Assembly (NCBI GenBank): GCA_903813345.2
Contig: CAIIXF020000003.1
Coordinates: 25,993,248 to 26,057,247 of the forward strand
Direction of reading: 5' to 3'
DNA: 64,000 nucleotides
From: Owenia fusiformis
Lineage: Eukaryota; Annelida; Polychaeta; Sabellida; Oweniidae
Shown here: in pieces, positions 49,201 through 57,411 of the stretch
Numbering within the stretch: the stretch's first letter is position 1
Layout: each line of letters starts with the position of its first letter
Program-made: the position numbers and the translations under genes
Notes under the pieces: model-generated
The model's input: the letters and a program-made list of their open reading frames with translations, nothing else
What the model was told of the DNA's origin: nothing
Database searches by the model: none

Positions 49201-51698
49201 ACCAAGCATAAAATTGGTTTTCAACTTTCAGGTCTGTTATACAGAGATACCCGGATGTGAACCTCTTGCTGATTGGTCGATGTCTCAGGACTTTAGTTAC
49301 TTCCGGTGTCATATTGACTCATTTCTTCGGGTCTAAGGTAAAATGCTAGTTTTAAAATATTTTGACAGAAAATGGTTAATTTAGTTCTCGTGATTATACA
49401 ACGGCACGAGACACATTCAAGCATTCATTAACTTGCCTTGCATACTTTGATTCGGGTTAAGTTCAGTGTATTCCTGATAAAATTTCAATATTAGTAATAA
49501 TCTCTAAATCACTAAATATAAATTGAAACAACCGTGTCAAATTCTTCTCCCCGTGTCAATACTTCTATTAGACGTATCATGCCGATTTTTGTGTTTCTGG
49601 TTCTTGACTTTTGTTTTCCTACAAATAGAGGTCAATATTATTAGCTTTGATATGGCTCAAAGCTGTACGTAAGTAATAAAAAATTGTTGACGAACATATC
49701 GCCAAAGAAACAAAAGTGCAAATTGCTCTTGTTGTCAATGTAACATAAGTGATAGACTCAATCTTGAAATTGCTGCTATATTTGAAAGCAAAATACCTGT
49801 ACCTAGCTGCAAATATAAAAACTGGAAGGCCATTCATATCACATCGACTTTACGTCAAAATAGATGGGAAGCAGTTTAATTGTATGTGGCTGTTCAATTC
49901 TGTCTCCGCAAGTCCGGTGTGAAAGAAATTATGGTCCCCTGGGGATTATGGTCCTCTTTCTAAACGGCCCTTACTGGCCCTGATTGTGTATAAGATAATA
50001 AGGGAAAGAGTTGTATTTAGGTCACCATATAAATCAATGGAGAGTAGGTCCATAATTTGATAGGACCTCCTACTCTTTTACACCGGCTCTTCTTAACTGT
50101 TCACGACATCTATTTCAGTTGTATGCCATTATGAGGCACGACCGAGAATTGAAGTGCGTATTAACAGACATCGATAAAGAAACAAGGGTCCACCGGCTTA
50201 CTTTACTCATAAACAAGAACGGCAATGTAAAACATATACAATGCAGACCTTGTGGGCCACTACAATACACAGAGAAGATACCAGAAGACATAAGCGCTGC
50301 TGAAAGTAAAATAAAAACAGAAAAAACAGTTGCAGGATATACGGAGGTAAGGTCCCGATCAGTAAGCACAAGTGGGAACATTTTTAAATCAAAAGTCATT
50401 CTAGACAATCTGAAACCAGATTAAATCCATAATTATTCTTGTCGATCACAGAACAGTTTTTAGTTAATATGAAAAATATTAAATTAGTTTGAATATTTTA
50501 CCCGTAGTTTTATCTTATCAATTTTTCCATATGTTTCAAATACATACAGTATACCCATCTATATGTTTGAATGATCTATAGAGTCGTGTATATAGGCTCG
50601 GCTTCCCCTCTATTTTTATACGGAGACTTCGTATCTAGGTGTATGTGGGGAAGTTCAAATGGGCTACGATCTATTCCTCCAAATACTGTCTTCAAAATAA
50701 TTTTGATAAGATTTTTCCCTATTTTTCAGTATGAGATCGACCGTTTAATTGAATTAGTTGCAACACTTAGAACCGAGAGAGATACCTATTGGAAGCAAGC
50801 AGAGGAACTTATGTCCATGCTGAAAATACTGGATTCAAATAAATGGCTTGAATCAAAATTGCAAACACTTTCAAAAATGAGTATACGTGCAGAGACACAG
50901 ACACAAGACTGTCAGATCACACCATTTACACAGTCTCAATTGACACTTGACACCCAAACGGGTAAAACTGGAAACAGCATTAAAGACACTAGTGAGCACG
51001 AACAAACTGATTATGCACAGAAAAATGATATTATAAGCGCGACCTCGACTTCGAGTCCGAAGTCGAATAACGTCGACACTGGGTACGGAACTGCCAGACA
51101 GTCCGTTGGGGATGAATACCAAAGCGGGAAGATAAGCGAGCTAGGCATCCCGAGTGACATATCCCGATTAATTGAGCAGTTACGGATGCATCAACTTGAG
51201 GAAAAAAACAAATGGACTGAGTTTCCAACATGTTTTTCAAAACAGCTACAACAACATCAGCAATGCAACTTGCGCATCAACTGCAAAAATGTTAGCCCAA
51301 CTCATAGAAATATCTTCCAAAGTCCCGACTTATCATTGAGTGACTCCAAATATGCAAGCCCAGCTGAGGATACTTTGGCAACACTCGATGAACTCACTGC
51401 TTCTAGTTTACAAAGTTTCCGAAGTGTTATCCACGAGGATGAACTGCCGGAAGAATTAAAAGCTCATCCACTTACTACTGTGAGTGGAGAACTAAATGGC
51501 AAACTTTATATAGATGTCGATAAAGTCTATGGAAAAACTACAACGAAACAACGAAAATTATGCAATGGAAGGAACCAGGACAATACAATACTATCAACTT
51601 CTAATTCGAGAAGTACCGGACAAGTTAATTACTCGAAAGCAAAGTGTAAAGTACTTCATTCAATTGATATAGATGAAAGTATAAACATGTATATATGA
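40257..51698 (+). CDS. Class C G-protein-coupled receptor, GPR158/GABA-B-like (eight exons)
   Basis: Exons: 40257-40424, 42109-42177, 44038-44147, 46665-46879, 47563-47701, 49232-49337, 50119-50346, 50730-51698. All junctions are GT/AG and in phase, giving 667 codons. Seven membrane segments lie at about residues 30-50, 57-79, 93-113, 139-160, 180-202, 218-236 and 244-266. The family disulfide pair is Cys92 (EVTCMVTPWFRHVGFA) and Cys176 (YFMCRVTWWD). TM2 begins FKAASPGL, and FFGSKLYAI after TM7 stands where class C receptors have F.PK.Y. A predicted coiled coil (346-385, IDRLIELVATLRTERD) opens a long Ser/Thr-rich cytoplasmic tail, as in GABA-B receptors. Segment spacing and F.PS...C....W.R..GFA favour GPR158/GPR179; AFGA..KTWR-like TM3 also recalls GABA-B. 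Only about 29 residues, with CETCISGFCWNC, precede TM1. The frame is open from 40227, and an AG lies at 40247-40248, so upstream ectodomain exons may be missing and the chosen ATG is uncertain. Ligand unknown. Confidence 0.92.
40480..40873. mobile_element. Foldback element in receptor intron 1
   Basis: Arms of about 180 bp pair around 40,675. Left landmarks are CGGTACTAACTTCCACCG, TTTTGACCTACCAGATGTTT and GTGCACCGTTTTTCTTCAAA; right landmarks are their complements (GAAGAAAAACGGTGCAGTAT, AAACATCTGGTAGGTCAAAA). The hairpin apex has CCCCAGTTGTTAGAAACC and CAGCTGGGGACCAAAATG. It lies 55 bp after the exon 1 donor. No coding content. Confidence 0.88.
41700..41735 (+). repeat. Purine/G-rich run in receptor intron 1
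   Basis: GAGGGAGGGGAAGGGGGGGG runs on in G, giving four G-tracts within about 25 bases on the transcribed strand, a G-quadruplex candidate in the intron RNA. Confidence 0.8.
42323..43068. mobile_element. Large foldback element in receptor intron 2
   Basis: Arms of about 350 bp pair around 42,690. Outer landmarks are TTTTCATTAAAACACTGAGA on the left and CTCAGTGTTTTCATGAAAA on the right. Inner landmarks are TTTTGTCCGCTGTGACGGAG and GCGTCACAGCGGACAAAAA. Identity between arms is about 85% by eye. A further ACTCCGTCACAGCGGACC lies just outside the right end (43075-43092). No transposase frame. Confidence 0.88.
43069..44037. other. Remainder of receptor intron 2
   Basis: Overlapping frames on both strands at 43304-43631 have no recognisable domain. 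It ends in a T-rich tract and ATTATAG acceptor before exon 3. Confidence 0.4.
44700..45230. repeat. Degenerate minisatellite in receptor intron 3
   Basis: Phrases such as CCACAAATTGAGTTGGGGTT, ATGTAGAA, CACAAATTAAGGTCGTGTAG and ACCACAAGTTAGGATCAGGT recur every 40-50 bp with heavy drift. The array is split by the inserted palindromic element at 44835-44990. Confidence 0.65.
44835..44990. mobile_element. 156-bp palindromic element inserted in the minisatellite
   Basis: It begins GTGATCCACTCGATCACGCT, then GGTTACCGAAAC. It ends GTTTCGGTAACCAGCGTCAT, then CGAGCGGATCAC. This is an inverted repeat of over 30 bp with a second GTTTCGGTAACAAAATG inside. A truncated relative lies at 9673-9792. Confidence 0.85.
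46126..46478. mobile_element. MITE with 9-bp target duplication, copy 3, in receptor intron 3
   Basis: CATTTATCT flanks the 353-bp unit exactly (46117-46125 and 46479-46487). Termini are AAGAGGGGGATTAACCCCAG and GGGGGTTTCTCTCTT, the clearest inverted repeat of the three copies. It carries the same inner phrases as copies 1 and 2. Confidence 0.9.
46885..46922. repeat. CAATA pentanucleotide microsatellite
   Basis: CAATACAATATACAATACAA continues as (CAATA)n, starting five bases after the exon 4 donor of the receptor gene. Confidence 0.9.
47178..47315. mobile_element. 138-bp hairpin element, copy 2, in receptor intron 4
   Basis: GTTATGTACGGTCGGTTTTG to CCTAGTACACAAC. The inner arms GGGAAATATGTGTATCTCCC and GGGAGATACACATATTTCCC pair. 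Same length and layout as 12899-13036. Confidence 0.9.
48479..48592. repeat. Short direct repeat in receptor intron 5
   Basis: TTATTGTTCAAAAGAC.CA followed by TTCGTGTCCAT occurs twice, 78 bp apart. An opposite-strand frame at 48177-48416 begins with a hydrophobic stretch but shows no recognisable domain. Confidence 0.7.
49914..50086. mobile_element. 173-bp MITE, copy 2, in receptor intron 6
   Basis: It starts CCGGTGTGAAAGAAATTATG and ends CTTTTACACCGG. Its last base is only 32 bp before exon 7 at 50119, so the element lies next to the branch-point and polypyrimidine region of that acceptor. Confidence 0.9.
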
Positions 51699-51733
51699 CA
51701 GTTTTATAAAGTTTATCTTCAGATTTGACTGTA

Positions 51734-51739
51734 AATAAA
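51734..51739 (+). terminator. Polyadenylation signal of the receptor gene
   Basis: AATAAA 36 bp after the TGA stop of the last receptor exon. The implied 3' untranslated region is very short unless downstream signals are also used. Confidence 0.55.
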
Positions 51740-52396
51740 TCGATGCGATATCTTGTTCTTTTTAAAGTTGTATCAAGACTGAATTAGAGTTCTTCAAAAT
51801 TGCTGAACGGATTTTATTGATAATACGAAAATACATTTTGATATTGATCTTGAAACATGTAAGAGGTATTGGAAAAATATATCATGTAATGGAACATGTA
51901 TCCTTAACCTGCAATTTTTATAAGTAATTCTAAGAACAGGATATAGGTGATTTAGCTTGTAAAATATTATTCACTGGTAATGATCCTCACTCGAAAGATC
52001 TATTAACTGATGTTATTGTTGCCTTTACTCCATGTTTTTTTCTGAATGGGTGTCTGAAATGCCAGTGGAGGTAAATGGCATAAAAAATACAGTGGACGAA
52101 ATGCCAACCGGGGGTACATGGTTCAGATTACACTGGATCCACTCACAGCCGGGGAATATATAAAACTCCAAGTTATTCACCAGGAGGATTTCCATATGAG
52201 AATATCACAAGGATGATATCAATATTTTGCAAGGGAACGCATTGACAGAGTAAATATTACTCTTGACCATGGTTTGTTTGTATTTCCTTCAATTCTGAAG
52301 ATTACAATTTCTTATTAAAGAAAATAGATTAATAAAAAGTTATATACATTATTATACGTATTAGTCGATGTGTCATTTTCTGAACCTTTGAATCTG
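51740..52396. other. Unannotated spacer
   Basis: AT-rich; no gene, repeat or RNA structure supported. Confidence 0.4.
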
Positions 52397-52554
52397 TAAA
52401 AACACGATGTTTTATTGTGGAATCGCTATTTTTTTTTGTCTAATGACACTTTTGCTATCATAAGGGTTTTATGAAGTGATTTAGCTGGGTTGGACAAAGG
52501 GCAACCTTCGGGAAAAAATACATATGCAAATGAAGGTGTCCATTATATAAAAGC

Positions 52555-52815
52555 GATTTTTTGAAAGCCTTTGACTCAATTGACCATACTGTTTTGCTTA
52601 ATAGTAAACTTACAAACGATGAAATCAACTGTGGAATAGTGGTAACACCAACACAGTGTCTCATTCAACCATACTTCATTATTCACTCATGGTGTGATTC
52701 AGGGATCTATTTCATGTTATATTATTTTTCTATACATTATAAAGACCTACATAAATCAAGTAATTTATTGATTTATTTGTCACTTTTGGTGATGACAAAC
52801 CTCTAATTTCATCAT
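52555..52815 (+). pseudogene. Non-LTR retrotransposon (LINE) reverse-transcriptase fragment
   Basis: KAFDSIDHTVLLNSKL (from about 52,563) is the classic palm motif of non-LTR reverse transcriptases. In another frame, GVIQGSISCYIIFLYI (about 52,690-52,740) matches the G.PQGS.LGPLLF.IYIND motif. FGDDKPLIS near 52,787-52,813 matches the catalytic F/YADD region, with Ala replaced by Gly. The segment between the first two motifs is shorter than in intact enzymes and the frame changes, so this is a decayed, internally deleted scrap rather than an active gene. Clade (Jockey/CR1/RTE-like) cannot be settled from so little. Confidence 0.78.
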
Positions 52816-52858
52816 ACTATAACGTTTGATATAATTAAATATGCTAAACATGCATACC

Positions 52859-53375
52859 GTATGTACACTATATCTGATAAGTTATTTTTGTATATTTTAA
52901 CATTATCTTGTTCAATTGACGCTAAAAACATGGGTCTCCAGGTCACAGGGCTATCATTTTTTCCTTTGTAAGATAGTTTTGTTAGAAATTCAATAATTGG
53001 CAACACAATTAAGGAAACCACCAATAAGTCGTTCCTTTGTACTGCAACCTTGATAAACAAGACATTTTGAATAAATACGAAATACCAATAATAAATATAT
53101 GCTATTTTGCATATATGCACAATATCTAAAAAGTTATCATTGTATCTTTTAACATTACTGTATATCTGACTGACCCTGAAAACATTGTGGCTAATTTGCA
53201 TATAATGTACTAAATTAAAATATAATAAATAATTCTTGTATCCTTTTACATTATCTTATTCATTGAGCCTCAAAACATGGGTAAGGACACAACAATTGTG
53301 ATGCTATCATTATTACTTCTTAAATTATGTAAGATATTTCAATAATGGCTGCCCTTATTTGCATATACATGTATA
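52859..53375. repeat. Diverged repeat units inside the composite element
   Basis: The phrase TATCT.A.AAGTTAT..TTGTAT followed by TTTTAACATTA, then CCTGAAAACATGGG, occurs near 52,870, 53,120 and 53,225, and again at 54,245 beyond the nested Crypton-type element. AATTCAATAATTGG / TTTCAATAATGGCTGCC endings also recur. So the array was interrupted by that insertion. Confidence 0.65.
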
Positions 53376-53475
53376 CTTTCCCCGAAATTAATTATTTTCT
53401 GCAACCCAATTAAATCAATAAAGGAACCCTTGATTAGTTAATTAGTCAGTAATTTTTATTGTTAGTACCTCAGTT

Positions 53476-54179
53476 GAAATACTCGATTTTGATTGGTCAA
53501 CGAGAGGTGAATAATTTTAACTGTACACCGCGCAATGCATTGCCGGTGAATAATATTCCCAGCATTCCACTAAAATGACGTCATTATCAGACGATAAAAT
53601 GGCCGCCGCTAGCACTAGCCGTTTCAAAAATGTTGAAGATGAGGATATTATTAGTCTCTTAGAGAGTAAAGACAGTCAAAATACGAAGAAAAATCTAAAA
53701 CTTTGTACAAAGCTTTTAGTGGACTTCGCCCAGGAGAGTAATTTGACTCCATTGAGTGAACTTACTGCCGTGGCAGATGTAGATAATTTTTTGAAAAAGT
53801 TTTACGTTCAATTGGTATTAGAAAAAAAGACGGTGGACTTTATAAGTTGAAATCATTTCAGCTTCTTAAATGGGGAGTGGCACGATACATCAGAGAGACA
53901 CTTAAGATGGACATTACCAAGTCTGAATTCAAGGCATCAAACGATGTTTTGAAATACAACATGAACGTCTCGAGGGTCTGGATCCAACTTCAAGTCAACT
54001 TCAAGGGTCAGAAAAATCTAATATATTCTTCGGACTAACAAAACAATTATAGACCTCTCCATTCGGTTTACTGTCAAAATTATATCCCTCAACTGTAAAC
54101 CTCGACCTACGGTCTCGGTTTACAGTCTCGGGATATAATTTTGACAGTAAACCTCTGGAGAGGTCAATAATTGTATATT
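53476..54179 (+). mobile_element. Crypton-type DNA element fragment, copy 1
   Basis: Starts GAAATACTCGATTTTGATTG and ends GGTCAATAATTGTATATT. The encoded piece reads SRFKNVEDEDIISLLESKDS, NTKKNL and NFLKKFYVQL, then KDGGLYKLKSFQLLKWGVAR, YIRETLKMDI. This is the N-terminal (DUF3504/KIAA1958-like) domain of Crypton tyrosine recombinases. One frame change occurs in an A-run near 53,823. The catalytic recombinase domain is absent, so the copy cannot be autonomous. A self-complementary segment near 54,055-54,165 (GGTTTACTGTCAAAATTATA and its inverse) follows. No terminal inverted repeats, as expected for Cryptons. It is nested in the composite element. Confidence 0.75.
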
Positions 54180-54475
54180 GTATTACAAGTTTGATATAGA
54201 AAATATCTGAATAAATGCGATATTTCAATAATAAGTTGCAATTATGCACTCTATCTAATAAGTTATTCTTGTATATTTTAACAATAGCTTATTCATTAGC
54301 CCTGAAACACAAGTTTTGACAAACTTATTATGCTGCTTTCGTTTTTACATTAATTTCACAATCAATATATCAATAATGGCCTCGCTAATTAGCAAACTAA
54401 CTTTTTGTCCAACCCAGCTAAATCTCTTCATGAAACCCTTACGTCATAAATTTACCAAAAAACATCGTGTTTTTA

Positions 54476-54846
54476 ACAATTTATAGGTTCACTATAGGAT
54501 GCATAGGAGTGACAAATGGACTGTATACTAGTATTTAATTATTACTTTCAGATTATTTGTCAATGTTTTCTATATTTTTTGTTTTTGATGTATTTATACT
54601 AGCCGCTCTGTATTAATATTATCTTTTTTGCATTACACCAATACCATTATACATGTACATCATACTCGATCATCTAGTCTTTTATAATTATGTAAATTCG
54701 GATAGTTATGAGTCATTAGGGTCATTATGCTGTAAGAACGCTTTTCAAGAGAAAATTTTGACTTTGTTTTCGAGAAAGATGCAGAATTAGCTTTGATTTT
54801 AGTACGCTGTCAGTAGTTGAGCTGACTTATTTGGGTCAATTTTATT
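54476..54846. other. Unannotated spacer
   Basis: No gene or repeat supported. Confidence 0.4.
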
Positions 54847-56940
54847 AGACTCCAGATGAAAATCTGGAGTCTATTGCTTTTGCCAGTTTTCTTTATTATT
54901 ATTATTATTCTTCTTCTTCCTCCTTCCCAGATTTCTCACCAACTAGAAGAGCTTACTTTAAGCTGCTTACATGATTAACTAGGGAATGTATCTGGCTTTC
55001 TGGGAAATTAGGTCAAATTTTTATCTAGGTCAAAGGTCAAGAACTAGGTCAAATCCAGTACTTTGTCACTTTTTCCCATTATCTCGGTCGTCCTTCAATA
55101 TTTTTGATCCTGGTTTTTTTCATTGTGTTCCTCATAAAAAAGTAGAAAACCTAGGGTCGATTTAGTTTTTTGGTATCTCAAACCGATTTCGAGATATCAG
55201 TGTCCGAAAACGAGGTCCAAAAAAAATTTCACCGAATCCAATGTCCAGGATATTAGTCTTATGGGAAATTTTCTCAGGATTTCGAATCTGAAAACCAAAT
55301 TTCGATCTGACTTCCGGTTCAGAAGTTATGGCGTTTTGAAAATTCAAAAATCGCTAAATTTGGTGCCCCGTGTTAATTCAATGGGAAAAAATATTTTTTT
55401 GAAGTGTAAAATACGAGATATAGACTAAGCACAGCAAAACATAATGGAAGCCCATAAAAGAAAGGGACCACAAGACCTTCTTTTCATAAAAATTTGGACA
55501 CCAAAATGCCTAGGTCAAAATCTAGGTCAAATTCAAAGTTTTTCCTTATTTTTGCGATTCTGACACTACAGGTTAATTATATTCTTCGAAAATTTGTGTA
55601 CATGTAGCCAAGAGTGTGCTAATAGTGTTAGCCTTTTGCCGTCAGGAAGTATTTTGACCCACTTTTGAGATATGGTGTCCGAAAAGTAGGTCAAACTAAA
55701 AAGTTCTCCAAATTTAACGTATGAGTTATGAATTAAGGGTAGAATTTTCTCAGGAATCCAAATCTGCAAACCAAATTTCAATCCGGCTTTTGGTTTGGAA
55801 TTTATGTCGTTTTGATAGCTCAAAAATCGCTAAATTTGGTGCCCCATGTTATGGCAATGGGAAAAAAGATTTTTTTGAAGTGTAAAATACAAGATATAGA
55901 CTGAGTACAGCTTAATTTAATGAAAGCCTATTAAAGAAGGGGACCTCGAAGGCTACTTAGCTCCAAAATTTGGACACCAAAATGCCTAGGTCAAAATCTA
56001 GGTCAAATTTATAGTTTTCCCTTATTTTTGCGATTCTGACACTATATTTAAATGATTTGCTTTAAAATTTTGTATACAGGTAGCAAAGAGTATGCTATAG
56101 TGTTAGCGTTTTGCCGTCAGAAAGTATTTTGACCCACTTTTGAGATATGGTGTCCAAAAAGTAGGCCAAAGTAAAAAGTTTTCCAAAATTAACGTATGAG
56201 TTATGAATTAAGGGTAGAATTTTCTCAGAAATCTAGATCTGCAAACCAAATTTCGATCCGACTACTTGTTCTGAAGTTATGGCGTTTTGAGATCTCAAAA
56301 ATCGCTAAATTTGGTGCCCCATGTTAAATCAATGGGACCGAATAATTTTTTGAAGTGTAAAAATACGAGATATAGAATGAGTACAGCTAAACATAATGAA
56401 AGCCCATAGAAGAAGGGGACCTCAAAAGCTACTTTCCTTCAAAGTTTGGACACCAAAATACCTAGTTTAAAAAATCTAGGTCAAATTCATAGTTTTTATT
56501 TTGCGATTCTGACACTACACTTCAATGATATTCTCCGAAATTTTGTATACTTGTAGCAAAAATTGCAATCCGACCCCAGGTTTAGATTCTACGCCATTTT
56601 GAAGTTTGAAATTCGCACTTGCCAGTATTCACGATGCAGATTGATCAAATATACTTTCAAAAATTCCTGCATACCCTACTTTACCTCTGTACCTACTCAG
56701 CTACTTATTTGACTACTTAATTACTTAATTAGTTATTACTTACTTAGCAACTTACTCAGCTACTAACTCAGGTACTTACTCAGCTACTTACTCAGCTACC
56801 TACTCAGCTCTTTACTCAGTTACTTACTCAGCTACTTACTCAACTACTACTAAGGTACTTACTCAGCTAATTACTCAGTTACTTACTCAGCTCTTTACTG
56901 ATCTATCTAGGTAAAATAAATCTGGAGTCTTAAATTGAAC
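54847..56940. mobile_element. Repeat-built element bounded by AGACTCCAGAT / ATCTGGAGTCT
   Basis: The left edge is a perfect palindrome, AGACTCCAGAT-GAAA-ATCTGGAGTCT. The right edge carries AAATCTGGAGTCT. Inside, a unit of about 475 bp repeats three times (landmark TTTGCGATTCTGACACTA at 55551, 56028 and 56501; also CTAGGTCAAAATCTAGGTCA and AAATCGCTAAATTTGGTGCC). No coding frame. It resembles a large non-autonomous element, but the family is not recognised. Confidence 0.75.
56690..56905. repeat. 12-bp minisatellite (TTACTCAGCTAC)n
   Basis: Roughly 16 units of TTACTCAGCTAC with small changes, at the right side of the preceding element. Confidence 0.93.
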
Positions 56941-57411
56941 TTGTTCAATTTCACAAATCTAGTTATTATCTATATCAAATACAGTAATTAGGCTTATGTT
57001 AATATAAAAACTATTAATCAAAATCAATGTATGAAATCAATGATCAAAGGGTTATCCATCGAATGAAATTCAACAATCCATGCAACATATTCATTGGAGG
57101 TTATGTTGTAAAATGCCCATTATGGTAACAATCGTACGCGTCACACTATCTAGTTACTATGTGTGTTGGCAAGAACCAGCACTCTAAATTGAGATCCACA
57201 TGGAGGTGGATAATGAAAATCAAATTTCAGAGGGAAATAGCTCTGGATGAAAACGCAGATGTCATGATTGTAAACACTACATTGTTATGATTTAGTTATT
57301 TTTCATCTTGACAATGTGAAGTGTCTTGTTTGTGGTATAATCGTATATACTCGTACATCCGTGATATACTTTATAGCTAATCGTTCTAATATGCTATATT
57401 AAACTTTAAAA
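56941..57411 (+). promoter_or_regulatory. Presumed promoter region of the lysozyme-Sushi gene
   Basis: Upstream of the ATG at 57412. TCGTATATACTCG (57342-57354) could serve as a TATA-type element, and GCTATATTAAAC lies just before the ATG. No initiator or factor site can be asserted. Position-based inference only. Confidence 0.25.

Larger units (their letters stand above)
52397..54475. mobile_element. Composite element with long terminal inverted repeats
   Basis: The left end TAAAAACACGATGTTTT, then AGGGTTTTATGAAGTGATTT and AGCTGGGTTGGACAAA (to about 52,500), is mirrored at the right by TTTGTCCAACCCAGCT, AAATCTCTTCATGAAACCCT and AAAACATCGTGTTTTTA. Inside are a LINE reverse-transcriptase scrap, three or four diverged copies of a 100-200 bp repeat, and a nested Crypton-type element. 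About 2.1 kb in total. Superfamily not recognised. Confidence 0.75.
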
